From assembly GCF_021389975.1 (NCBI RefSeq), contig NZ_CP089981.1:948501-1012500 (forward strand): a stretch of DNA of 64,000 nucleotides. The letters are read 5' to 3'. The notes under the pieces were generated by a model that had not been told where the DNA came from, did no database searches, and saw nothing but the letters and a program-made list of their open reading frames with translations. Shown one piece after another: positions 34,165-43,665 of this stretch. Position 1 is the first letter of the stretch. The number at the start of each line of letters is the position of its first letter. This DNA is from Fulvivirga ulvae (lineage in GTDB: Bacteria; Bacteroidota; Bacteroidia; Cytophagales; Cyclobacteriaceae). The position numbers and the translations under genes were made by a program.

Positions 34165-36615
34165 TTACTTTTTCCTTATCAGCCTCAATTTTGTTCCTGT
34201 CCGGGCTGGCAGGTCAACTTTAACTTCCCTGCCAGTAACTTTTAGCTTAACTTCTTTAGTCCCTTTTAACAGGTAAACTTCCTCTGCTCCATCCGGGAGT
34301 TTTATTTTCACTCCCTGCTTTAAGGGTGATTCAAGGGTGGCAAGCACTTCACGCTCATTCCATTTGAGCTCAGTAAGTGTAATTCTGTTTCTTAATGATA
34401 TTCCCGTAATGCTTCCTGCTTTCCAATCTTCAGGCAACGCCGGAAGCAAATAAATTTCATTGTTATCTCCATTGTAAGCAAGCATATGTATGATCACTGC
34501 CGGAAGGCCGCCACTTATGTCAGTATTCAGTAAGGCTCCAACATTGTGAAATGAGCCAAATCCGGTGGACCAGTACCGGCTGCCAAGCCAATTCACGGCT
34601 TCTTCCGCCTGCCCTGCCTCTCCCAGGTGCGCTGCACTAAGTCCTAACTGCACCAGCCCAAATGCCATTTCGCCTCCTCCTTCGTCCCTCCTGAACGCTA
34701 ACTTCTTCTCAATCAGCTTAACGGCTCCTTTTCTTAACTTTTCATTTTCAATAATGTCTGCATCTCTGTGGTTATACAGGCTGTAGAGTTGAGAAACGTG
34801 CCTGTGGCGATAATTATCTTCAAATCCTGGCCAGAGCCATTCCCTGAGTACTCCTTCCTGGTTTACTTCATATCCAGGCAGCTTGTCCAGCATTTCCTGC
34901 CACTTCTTTAACTGGCTTTTATCTTCTTTTAACACTTCACCGGCTTCAATGGCACTACGTAGCACTTGCCTGGCGAGCATTACATCCATAGTAGCATTAA
35001 GTGCTGCTTGAGAAACATCATTAGCCGGGTTGTTTTCCGGTGAATATGAAGGGTTAAATACATATTGACCATCACGCCCTTCATACAGGAAGTCCTCATA
35101 AAACCAGGCAACTTCTTTCAACCAGGGATAGGCATACCTTTCCAGATAGTCTCTGTCCAGCGTATAGCGGTAGTAATCATACATAATGTCTGCGGCCCAG
35201 GCAGCTCCGCCCGTCCAGAGCGTAAGGCACCAGGTCTCGTTAAAGTCTGTTGGCCAGCCTTTGGTGGTGGTGTGAGCCGGCAGGTTAATACCTCTCGTGC
35301 CGAACAGCTTTTCTGCATTTTCTTTATAGTCTTCCAGGTATCGCTGATGGTACTGCACGTAGCATTGCATAAGCTCCGGCATATTGCCAGGCATTACTAC
35401 AGACATGGCTGACGGAAGGTTGCCATCATGGGTAAAACTTGAAGACCAGGCAGGTGTCCATGTACCACTCCATATCCCCTGAAGGTTGGGAGGGTTCATT
35501 CCTGTACTACTTAAAATGTTATATCGACCTGCATCAAACACCTTCTCTATTAAAGCCAGAGGCACATCACCTTCCCTGGCTTTCAGCAATATTTCTTCTG
35601 TATGCAGGCGCCTGTCTTCTGGGTTTCCTGACAGATTAAGTTGCATTCGGTTAAAAATTTTGGTGTGTATGGTTTTATGCTTCTCCAGCAATTGGTCGTA
35701 GCCCCCACCTATGGCTGACAGTTCCTGCTTGATTTGAGGAATTAAGGACTGCTCATAATGATAGTTGGGCCTGATCCTGATCAAAAGCAGTACTTCATCG
35801 GCCTGCGATATTTCAACTGATCTCCCGTCCGTCTTTGCCGTGCCTCCCGATAAAATTAACCTTCCAACACCTTCGTAGCCTTCCAGGCCTCCTTCGTACT
35901 TCTTTTTAAATTCACTTTTGTAGGTCAGCCATGTATCCTCGGCTTTGGCAGTCATTTCACCTATGTGCTCACCCACAAATGCCCACTGGTTCCACTCCAC
36001 CGGCCTGTGGCTGAATTGAATTTTACAACTGATCGGTGTATCCGCTTTAATTGACAGTACAATCACACTGTCCGTTCTCGACACAAATAGCTTTCTCTGA
36101 AAAGTTCCCAGATCATCTTTCCAGGTGGTTATGGCTTCTCCGGTTTCAAAATCAGTAGCCCTTACATATTGTTGAATGTTGGCAGGTTGTTGCGTAATAT
36201 TTAAATCAAAGGCCGGCATGTAGGGGTCACAATCATCGTCATAACCTGCTTTTTTTCTTATCTCTACGGGTATTTTCGCTGCCTCTTCATATTGACCCTT
36301 GTTGATCAGTTCACGAATTTCATCAAGTCGTGCAGCCTGATTGATCAATTGAGAAGACTTCTCCCGAGGCACATACAGTTGGTCATGGCTCAGAATAATG
36401 ACTTCCTCATGGGGATCACCAAAAACTATTGCCCCGGTGGTACCATTCCCACTCAGCAACCCATGCTCCCAGTTTGGAGCAGGCTTCCAGCTCGTAATGC
36501 CTCTTTCAGGGGCTTCAAACCACGTACTTTGCGCCAACAGGGAATAAACTCCCAAAACCATCAACAAGCATGTGAGGGCAGCTCTCTTTAAGGTTGAAAT
36601 GAATAAGCCGAACAT
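34165..36615 (-). CDS. GH95 alpha-L-fucosidase
   Basis: An 816-residue exported enzyme of family GH95 (inverting 1,2-alpha-L-fucosidase, also alpha-L-galactosidase). Signal peptide ends near residue 29 (SLLAQ). N-terminal beta domain: WFEAPERGITSWKPAPNWEHG and GNGTTGAIVFGDP are the family opening. The (alpha/alpha)6 catalytic barrel follows, with NPPNLQGIWSGTWTPAWSSSFT, WPTDFNETWCLTLWTGGAAW and the late GGLPAVIIHML. In a xyloglucan locus it would remove terminal fucose from Fuc-alpha-1,2-Gal side chains before GH2 can act. Last gene of the minus-strand operon, two bases after GH3. Likely periplasmic. Confidence 0.92.
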   Translation of the reverse strand: MFGLFISTLKRAALTCLLMVLGVYSLLAQSTWFEAPERGITSWKPAPNWEHGLLSGNGTTGAIVFGDPHEEVIILSHDQLYVPREKSSQLINQAARLDEIRELINKGQYEEAAKIPVEIRKKAGYDDDCDPYMPAFDLNITQQPANIQQYVRATDFETGEAITTWKDDLGTFQRKLFVSRTDSVIVLSIKADTPISCKIQFSHRPVEWNQWAFVGEHIGEMTAKAEDTWLTYKSEFKKKYEGGLEGYEGVGRLILSGGTAKTDGRSVEISQADEVLLLIRIRPNYHYEQSLIPQIKQELSAIGGGYDQLLEKHKTIHTKIFNRMQLNLSGNPEDRRLHTEEILLKAREGDVPLALIEKVFDAGRYNILSSTGMNPPNLQGIWSGTWTPAWSSSFTHDGNLPSAMSVVMPGNMPELMQCYVQYHQRYLEDYKENAEKLFGTRGINLPAHTTTKGWPTDFNETWCLTLWTGGAAWAADIMYDYYRYTLDRDYLERYAYPWLKEVAWFYEDFLYEGRDGQYVFNPSYSPENNPANDVSQAALNATMDVMLARQVLRSAIEAGEVLKEDKSQLKKWQEMLDKLPGYEVNQEGVLREWLWPGFEDNYRHRHVSQLYSLYNHRDADIIENEKLRKGAVKLIEKKLAFRRDEGGGEMAFGLVQLGLSAAHLGEAGQAEEAVNWLGSRYWSTGFGSFHNVGALLNTDISGGLPAVIIHMLAYNGDNNEIYLLPALPEDWKAGSITGISLRNRITLTELKWNEREVLATLESPLKQGVKIKLPDGAEEVYLLKGTKEVKLKVTGREVKVDLPARTGTKLRLIRKK

Positions 36616-36617
36616 AA

Positions 36618-38780
36618 TTATTGTCTAATTTTAATTTCTTCAGTTAACCGAATATCAGCAGAAGAGCTACCTACCATCATTTCAACCATTCCTTCTTCTA
36701 CTATAAATTTACCCTTTTTCTCGTCCCAGGCTGCCAGGTCTTCCGCTTTCAGTGTTATGGTTATTTGCTTTGACTCACCGGCTTTCAGATGTACTCTTTG
36801 AAATCCCTTAAGTGCTTTGAGTGGCCGTTCAAAAGATGATTTTTTGTGCCTGACATAAAGTTGGACAACCTCGTCTCCATCCCGTTTACCTGTATTTGTC
36901 AGTGTCAGAGTAACTTCCACCTCACCGTCAGCAGGAAGGTATTTCTGGCTTAATTCTAATCCGGAATAATTAAATATGGTGTAACTAAGGCCATAGCCAA
37001 AGGGGTATAGCGGTTCCTTTTTCAGGTACATATAGGTCCTGCCATTCCTGATATTGTAGTCCATCATTGTGGGCAACTGGTCCAGTGATTTTGGCCAGGT
37101 TTGCACCAGCCGCCCTCCGGGATTGTAGTCTCCAAATAATATATTGGCTATGGCAGTACCCATCTCCTGGCTGTTGTGGGTCATATGCAGAATAGCCGGC
37201 ACATGCTCCTGCGTCCAGTTGATGGCGTAAGGGAAACTGCTTACCAATACTACAATGGTATTTGGATTTACTGCATATACCCGTTTAATTAACTCCTCCT
37301 CTTCCAGAGTCAGCGACTTCCTGTCGACGGCCTCTTTTCCAAAACTAGGGGTATCACACTTTTTCCATGTACGATCATTGCAATAGGGGTGATTGCCCAC
37401 CACAAGGATTACGTAATCTGACTTCTTGGCCACGGCTATTTGATCTTCAATGGGAGTATCTTCGCTAACTGCATTTACACGCTCATCACCCAAATACCTT
37501 TTTATTCCCTCCAGAGGGGTAACAGTATAAGGGGGCGTGCCACTGTACCAATCAAGAAACACGTTCTGAGCAGCCGACCCCATTACTGCAATAGATGCTG
37601 TTTTATCAGCGTTCAGGGGAAGTATGTCGTTTTCATTTTTCAAAAGTACTGCTGTTTTTTGAGTTACCTCAAGTACAGCTTCCCGGTGTTCGGCAGTGTT
37701 CCAGGGCTCCGGATCATCTTCCTCCATGCCAATACTTTTATAAGGAACCCGGTCTGCAGGATCCCACATGCCCAGCCGGATCATAACACGAAAAACTCCC
37801 CGCAATACCTGATCGAGGTCTGACTCCTCAAGATATCCATTGGCAATTGCTCCATAAACACCTTCTTTGAATTCGTCAAGAAACTGATTAATTCCGGCAT
37901 CTATAACCCCTTCCGCGGCTTTGTATAAATCAGGGTAGTAGCGGTGGCTGCTGACCAGCATTTGGTAAGCGCCACCATCTGTGCATATGATGCCATTTTG
38001 CTTCCATTCATTGATGGCAATTTCTTTCAGCACGGGATTGACGGTCATAGGAATGCCGTTGTAGGCGTTGTAGGCCGCCATAAATGCACGTGAACCTCCA
38101 TCTGTTATACCTTTATAAAAAGGGTATGCATAATATTCCCGGAAAAGACGAGCATCAAAATCAGATGATGAGCTGTCCCGGCTGTCTTCGTTGCTGTTGG
38201 CAAGAAAATGCTTCATCAGCGAAGCCGTCCGCCAGTATTTGGGATCATTTCCCTGTAGTCCCTTGATAAACGCCACTGTCATTTGGGCGTTGAACCAGGC
38301 ATCTTCTCCATAGCACTCTTCAGTCCTGCCCCAGCGCGGGTCCCTACCCAGGTCGGCATTAGGTGCCCGTACCACCAGTCCTCCTCTTTTGTATTTGGGA
38401 CTTTGAAAAGCATATCTGGCTTCAATGCTTTCTATTTTAGCCACTTTTTTTATTACGGATAGATCCCAGGAAGAAGCAAGTCCTATAGCCTGAGGGAAAG
38501 TAGTGGTTGGTACAGGATTATCTCTGCCCCACTTCCCCGGGCCTCCCAAGGCCAGCCCATGCAGCCCTTCGACATGGCCTGTTCCTTCGATCCCCAGTCT
38601 TTTAACGGTAGGATTGGTCGTAAGACATTGCACCTTCTCATCCAGGGTCATGAGAGAAAGGGCATTACTTATCCTTTCTTCTACAGGCAGCTCCGGGTTT
38701 TGGAATGGGTACTTATATTGGCAAAAGGCTGACAAGCTGCATATGAGTATGCAACCTGTCAGCCAGTATTTGATTTTCAT
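36618..38780 (-). CDS. GH3 beta-glucosidase
   Basis: A 720-residue exported GH3 enzyme with a signal peptide ending near residue 20 (SAFCQ). The GH3 N-terminal barrel shows LMTLDEKVQCL, EGLHGLA, RDPRWGRTEECYGED and the substrate-binding KHFLANS region. The nucleophile Asp lies in GIICTDGGAYQML, in place of the usual S-D-W. The GH3 C-terminal alpha/beta sandwich (~350-560) and a fibronectin III-like domain (~620-710, VTLTLTNTGKRDGDEVVQLYV) complete the standard layout. In this locus it should release glucose from the non-reducing end of de-xylosylated xyloglucan oligosaccharides. A beta-xylosidase role is the main alternative. Confidence 0.9.
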   Translation of the reverse strand: MKIKYWLTGCILICSLSAFCQYKYPFQNPELPVEERISNALSLMTLDEKVQCLTTNPTVKRLGIEGTGHVEGLHGLALGGPGKWGRDNPVPTTTFPQAIGLASSWDLSVIKKVAKIESIEARYAFQSPKYKRGGLVVRAPNADLGRDPRWGRTEECYGEDAWFNAQMTVAFIKGLQGNDPKYWRTASLMKHFLANSNEDSRDSSSSDFDARLFREYYAYPFYKGITDGGSRAFMAAYNAYNGIPMTVNPVLKEIAINEWKQNGIICTDGGAYQMLVSSHRYYPDLYKAAEGVIDAGINQFLDEFKEGVYGAIANGYLEESDLDQVLRGVFRVMIRLGMWDPADRVPYKSIGMEEDDPEPWNTAEHREAVLEVTQKTAVLLKNENDILPLNADKTASIAVMGSAAQNVFLDWYSGTPPYTVTPLEGIKRYLGDERVNAVSEDTPIEDQIAVAKKSDYVILVVGNHPYCNDRTWKKCDTPSFGKEAVDRKSLTLEEEELIKRVYAVNPNTIVVLVSSFPYAINWTQEHVPAILHMTHNSQEMGTAIANILFGDYNPGGRLVQTWPKSLDQLPTMMDYNIRNGRTYMYLKKEPLYPFGYGLSYTIFNYSGLELSQKYLPADGEVEVTLTLTNTGKRDGDEVVQLYVRHKKSSFERPLKALKGFQRVHLKAGESKQITITLKAEDLAAWDEKKGKFIVEEGMVEMMVGSSSADIRLTEEIKIRQ

Positions 38781-38806
38781 CGGTTCTATAACTTTATTGT
38801 AATGGT

Positions 38807-41191
38807 TTATAAACCACTAATCTGCCATGAAACGCCGTAGGAAGCAGCATTAACCACCTTTCCGTCCTTGCCAACGGTAACTGTCTCCAGTTTCTCTTTT
38901 CCAGGCAGATATACATATCCTTTGGCTTCCCCTCCTTTGTTTTTGCTGAATACTTTAAGTTCCAGTTTAGACCAGTCCATTTCTTTGGTTGACTGTGCCA
39001 GCTTAATATGAGGGATTACTGATCCATCCCTTACCAGCATTACAACAGGGATTTTTCCTGCATCGATATGGTGCCAGCCACCGCTATAAGTTTTCCCGGT
39101 CTGGTAATCGATCCAGTCTCCTTTTGGTAAATAAACATCGCGGCTGGTTACATCCTCAAACAATGGAGCTACCAGTATGTCAGAGCCAAACAGGTACTGA
39201 TCATCCACCAGCCATGAGCCTGGATCATCAGGAAACTCAACAAATAGTGCACGTACCATCGGAAGGCCATTCTCACTGGAGTGTTTTGCCTGCGCATAAA
39301 TGTATGGCATAAGCTGGTATCTCATGTTATCTGCCAGCCTGAAAGCATCCATAAAGTCTTTGCCAAACTCCCATGGCTCTGTTGGTGGCTCGCCATGGCT
39401 TCTTACGTGTGATGTAAGCATACCAAATGGAGTCCATCTTCTGTAAAGGTTTTCAGGTGTTGCAGTTACGAAACCTCCAATATCATGCGACCAGAACGAA
39501 AAACCTGACAAACCGAAAGAAAGGCCTGCTCTCAGGGTTGAAGCCATAGCGGAATTGGTGGTTGCCGGGTCACCTCCCCAATGTACGGGATAACGCTGAC
39601 TTCCTGCCCAGGCACTTCTGGCCCAGATAAATCCGTGTCCCGTTTTTTCTTTCGTGATGTCAGCTACCGCTTTGTTATATCTGAGCGGGAACAGGTTATG
39701 CTCATAAAAGCCGGTTTTACCAGATTTGTAGATGCCTGTAGCAGGAGCAGCCTCACCAAAATCCACTTTGATAACTGCGACACCTTCATCCAACAAGTTG
39801 CCAATTTTATTTTGGTACCACTTTACAGTCTCAGGGTTGGAGAAGTCCAGTACTGCATCTTCATAGGGAATGTTTCCTTTTTTGTCTTTTACTACAAGGT
39901 CATTTTCCACTAACTCTTTGAAAAGGGTGTTCTGAGGTGTAAAATATGGCAATTGCCACAGACAGATCTCGAAGCCATCCTTGTTAAGATCTTTGATCAT
40001 TTTAGGAGCGTCAACAAAACGATCGGTCGCAAATTGATAATCACATCTCCAGTCAACACCAAACCATCCGGTATCGAAATGGATCACATCTGAGGGTATT
40101 TTGTGCTTTCTCAGGTTCGCAGCCACTTTTCTTCCGTCTGCTTCTGAGAAATAAGTAATACGACTCATCCAAAAACCGAACGACCACAATGGAGGCATGG
40201 GTGCTTTTCCGGTAAGGTCGGTGTACTCGTCAAGGATTTCTTTCGGAGTACCTATGAATACAAACAAATCCAGTTCATCATCACCGATCATCATGCTGTT
40301 GGCACTGTTGAAATATTTACCAAAGTCGCATGTTATCGGGCTGGAATGGTGCATGAATACACCATATCCTCTGCTGCTCATGTAGAAAGGTATGGGCTTA
40401 TACATACTTTCATTTTGCACTCCATTGGCATCATCAGTCCATAAGGTAACTTTCTGCCCTCTCTTATCAAATGCCTTGAAAGACTCCCCACATCCGAAAA
40501 TCTTTTCACCTGGCGAAAGATTGAAAACAGCATCCATACTACGTGAATAATCCTCCGCTTTTCGCACATAAGAAAAAGGTGTAACGGGTGTATAGGTGTT
40601 TTTTACATCGTTTTTATGAACAGTATGTGTGAGGAGTTTACCAGTTGCATCATAAATGTAAATGTGCCAGGGTTTCTCAGTGATCACGATCCTTCCAAAC
40701 TGGCTTGTATACTCATGTCCCTCTGCCACTTTTGCATATCTCCATGAAGTTTTGTCTACCGGTGCTTTTCCACCAACCAACATCAGTGACTCTCCGCTTT
40801 TCGCAAACTGCGGTCCCGATGTCAAGCGTATACGTAGTGCTTTAGCAGATACAAACTCTATTGAAAATGGATGTTCCGGAGAAGCAGCATATTCTGTTGT
40901 AGGAAATTCGTTGGCCTCTACAGGAGACAGCCCCACCAACATATTGTTAAATGCCTGCCTGGTAGTAAGGTTATGTCTTTTAAATTGAATAGTTCCTTTT
41001 CCGGAATTCGGGTCAAAGCTGGTAAGGTCGTCAGCCAGATAATAGGTGTTCCTTACATCGGTAAAATCCTCGCTTACATCAGGCGGCTCGTTGAGCACTC
41101 CCGAGTTCTGCCATTGTGCAAAGCCTATCTCGTGGCCAAAAACCCCAACGCACACTATCAACATCGTTTTATATCTCTTTAAAAAACCCAT
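38807..41191 (-). CDS. GH31 alpha-xylosidase
   Basis: A 794-residue exported GH31 enzyme. Signal peptide ~1-26. The N-terminal beta-sandwich (~50-300) leads into the catalytic barrel with the nucleophile Asp in VIKVDFGEAAP and the acid/base Asp in the VHWGGDPATT segment after GFIWARSAWAGSQRYP. The VDFGE form and PPLWSFGFWMSRITYF are typical of YicI-like alpha-xylosidases rather than alpha-glucosidases. It should remove the alpha-1,6-xylose from the non-reducing end of xyloglucan oligosaccharides. Cotranscribed with GH2 (43 bases upstream) and GH3 (26 bases downstream). Confidence 0.92.
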   Translation of the reverse strand: MGFLKRYKTMLIVCVGVFGHEIGFAQWQNSGVLNEPPDVSEDFTDVRNTYYLADDLTSFDPNSGKGTIQFKRHNLTTRQAFNNMLVGLSPVEANEFPTTEYAASPEHPFSIEFVSAKALRIRLTSGPQFAKSGESLMLVGGKAPVDKTSWRYAKVAEGHEYTSQFGRIVITEKPWHIYIYDATGKLLTHTVHKNDVKNTYTPVTPFSYVRKAEDYSRSMDAVFNLSPGEKIFGCGESFKAFDKRGQKVTLWTDDANGVQNESMYKPIPFYMSSRGYGVFMHHSSPITCDFGKYFNSANSMMIGDDELDLFVFIGTPKEILDEYTDLTGKAPMPPLWSFGFWMSRITYFSEADGRKVAANLRKHKIPSDVIHFDTGWFGVDWRCDYQFATDRFVDAPKMIKDLNKDGFEICLWQLPYFTPQNTLFKELVENDLVVKDKKGNIPYEDAVLDFSNPETVKWYQNKIGNLLDEGVAVIKVDFGEAAPATGIYKSGKTGFYEHNLFPLRYNKAVADITKEKTGHGFIWARSAWAGSQRYPVHWGGDPATTNSAMASTLRAGLSFGLSGFSFWSHDIGGFVTATPENLYRRWTPFGMLTSHVRSHGEPPTEPWEFGKDFMDAFRLADNMRYQLMPYIYAQAKHSSENGLPMVRALFVEFPDDPGSWLVDDQYLFGSDILVAPLFEDVTSRDVYLPKGDWIDYQTGKTYSGGWHHIDAGKIPVVMLVRDGSVIPHIKLAQSTKEMDWSKLELKVFSKNKGGEAKGYVYLPGKEKLETVTVGKDGKVVNAASYGVSWQISGL

Positions 41192-41234
41192 CTTCGTATG
41201 TTTAATTGTTGTTTAGTTTATTACCTTATTATTT

Positions 41235-43652
41235 CTATAATGATTTTATCACGATTTCTCCGCTTTTCAACCCATCAGAAGCAGCTCTAACGATGATTTC
41301 TCCGGCTTTCCGGTCTGCCTGGATCACTACGAGGCACTTTCCATTGAACATCTGCATTTTATCGCCCTTTAAAGACAAATGGCTGGTGGGATCACCATTA
41401 TCCACACCCACAATTTTCCCAGGGCCTTCGACTGAAAAATGTATTTCATTAGCTCCAACCGGCACCGGGGTATTGTCTTTATCCAGAATCTCTACTGTTA
41501 TAAAACTGAGGTCTTTCCCATCGGCTGAAATTTCACTGCGGTCTGGTGATAACTTAACAGCTATTGGTTCATCTGCAGTTATTACTGTTTTTTCAAGAAC
41601 GGGCTCTCCGCTTTTCCTGGAAACCGCTTTAAGCACACCCGGTGCATAAGCTACCCTCCACATTACATGCAGGTCTTCCCCTTTCTTACTTTTGGTTCCT
41701 AAAGATTTACCATTGAGGAATAGCTCCACTTCATCCGCATGATTGTAGTAAGCCCATACATCCACGGAGTCCCTGCCTTCCCAGTTCCAATGTGGAAATA
41801 CATGAAGCACATCATTATCACTCCATTCGCTTTGGTACATGTAATAGGAGTCTTTAGGGAAACCTGCCAGGTCTACAATACCGAAATAAGAGCTCCTTGA
41901 CGGCCAGGCATATGGTGTAGGTTCCCCTAGATAGTCGAAGCCTGTCCATATAAACATACCTGAAAGAAAATCATGCTTTTTTATGATCTTCCAGGTCTCT
42001 TCGTGAGTGGAACCCCATGGCGTACTGACCTGATCATAGGCTGATACGGTATTGCCCGGGTTACCCTCTACAAATAGCTTATCCCACTGGATAGGCCACC
42101 TTTTCGTGGTATCGGACTTCTGATCGTAATATCCCCTTGTTGCCAGTGCAGAAGTGGTTTCTGTTGCAATAAATGGGGTACTGGGATATTCGTTATTATG
42201 CGACTCATACTTGTCATGAGCATAGTTGTACCCGATCAGATCCAGCGTTCCTGACAAGGCTATGGTATTGCCTTTATTAGGAGGATTCATCGCCGAGGTA
42301 ATCGGGCGGTCGTCCAGTGATCTCACAATTTGTGTTAGCTCTCTGGCCAGGCTATCACCTACAGGATGCCACTGGTCTGTAATTTCATTACCTATACTCC
42401 ACACAAAAACACTGGGATGGTTTCTATCCCTTTTAATATGGTCTGTCAGATCTCGTACATGCCATTCGTCCCAATAGACTGAATAATCGTACTCAGATTT
42501 TTTCATACTCCACATATCAAAGGTCTCGTCCATCACCAGCAATCCCATTTGATCGCATAGATCCAACAGTTCAGGTGTCGGTGGATTATGAGATGTCCTG
42601 ATTGCATTCACTCCCATTTCCTTCATGATCTCCAACTGTCTCTCAATTGCCCTTGTATTTACAGCAGTTCCAAGACAGCCCAGGTCATGGTGCAGACACA
42701 CGCCTTTGATCTTAACTTGCTCACCGTTGAGGGCAAAACCTTTATGCTGATCAAAGCTGAAAGATCTTATGCCCAGTGGTGTGGTATAAGTATCCACTTT
42801 TTCACCATTTAAACTGATCTCGGTAAGTATAGTATACAAATTGGGATCATTGAGGCTCCATAGTTCAGGGGTGCTTATAATAATTTCCTGATCCAGAACA
42901 GCTTCACTCTCTGACAATTCCAAAGGGGATGAGGCTTCCGCAACTATTTTATTGTCTTTATCCTTTATGGAGGTATGGACACTGGCCTTTGCAGGCTCGC
43001 CTGTTGTATTCAATACGGTGGTTTGCACTTTAACCAGGGCTCGTTCTTTGGTAATTTCAGGAACTTTCACATAGGTACCCCATTGGGACACATGTATTGG
43101 GTTGGTTATCACAAGCCATGTATTCCTGTAAATACCGCTTCCTGAGTACCACCTGGAGTTAGGCTGCTTTGAGTTATCTACCTTTACAGCTACTGTATTT
43201 GGTTCTTCCCCATAATTGAGGTGAGGGGTCAGGTCATACTCAAATGAAATATACCCAAACGGCCTTTTCCCGAGATAATGTCCATTGATCCATACTTCGC
43301 TATTCATATAGATACCATCAAACCGGAGGTATACTTTTTTACCTTTAGTTGCCTCATCCAGTTTAAATACTTTCCTATACCACCCTATGCCCCCAGGAAG
43401 AGCACCACCGCCTTCAGTGGCAGGGTGCTCTCTGGAGAATTCCCCTTCAATGCTCCAATCATGGGGGACATATAACTTTCGCCAGGATGTATGGTCATAT
43501 CCAATAGTACTGGCATCCATTGCACTGTCCGCCAGTGTAAAATGCCAGCTATCATTAAAATTTTGTGTAATTCTTGTTTGGTTGGCTTTCTGGCATGATA
43601 CAACTGCCAGGGCCAACAGACATACTGATAAAATCTTATGTAAATGATTCAC
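41235..43652 (-). CDS. GH2 beta-galactosidase
   Basis: An 805-residue lipoprotein (lipobox LAVVSCQK, Cys 20) of family GH2. N-terminal jelly-roll (~30-200, with WRKLYVPHDWSIEGEF and GIGWYRKVFKL), Ig-like domain (~205-300), catalytic barrel (~305-600) with acid/base Glu in VFVWSIGNEI and nucleophile Glu in PFIATETTS, then C-terminal Ig-like domains (~690-805). Bacteroidota enzymes of this form are mostly beta-galactosidases. Here it would remove the beta-1,2-galactose linked to side-chain xylose once GH95 has taken off any fucose. Second enzyme gene of the operon, 13 bases after GH5. Confidence 0.9.
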   Translation of the reverse strand: MNHLHKILSVCLLALAVVSCQKANQTRITQNFNDSWHFTLADSAMDASTIGYDHTSWRKLYVPHDWSIEGEFSREHPATEGGGALPGGIGWYRKVFKLDEATKGKKVYLRFDGIYMNSEVWINGHYLGKRPFGYISFEYDLTPHLNYGEEPNTVAVKVDNSKQPNSRWYSGSGIYRNTWLVITNPIHVSQWGTYVKVPEITKERALVKVQTTVLNTTGEPAKASVHTSIKDKDNKIVAEASSPLELSESEAVLDQEIIISTPELWSLNDPNLYTILTEISLNGEKVDTYTTPLGIRSFSFDQHKGFALNGEQVKIKGVCLHHDLGCLGTAVNTRAIERQLEIMKEMGVNAIRTSHNPPTPELLDLCDQMGLLVMDETFDMWSMKKSEYDYSVYWDEWHVRDLTDHIKRDRNHPSVFVWSIGNEITDQWHPVGDSLARELTQIVRSLDDRPITSAMNPPNKGNTIALSGTLDLIGYNYAHDKYESHNNEYPSTPFIATETTSALATRGYYDQKSDTTKRWPIQWDKLFVEGNPGNTVSAYDQVSTPWGSTHEETWKIIKKHDFLSGMFIWTGFDYLGEPTPYAWPSRSSYFGIVDLAGFPKDSYYMYQSEWSDNDVLHVFPHWNWEGRDSVDVWAYYNHADEVELFLNGKSLGTKSKKGEDLHVMWRVAYAPGVLKAVSRKSGEPVLEKTVITADEPIAVKLSPDRSEISADGKDLSFITVEILDKDNTPVPVGANEIHFSVEGPGKIVGVDNGDPTSHLSLKGDKMQMFNGKCLVVIQADRKAGEIIVRAASDGLKSGEIVIKSL

Positions 43653-43665
43653 GCGCTATATCAAT

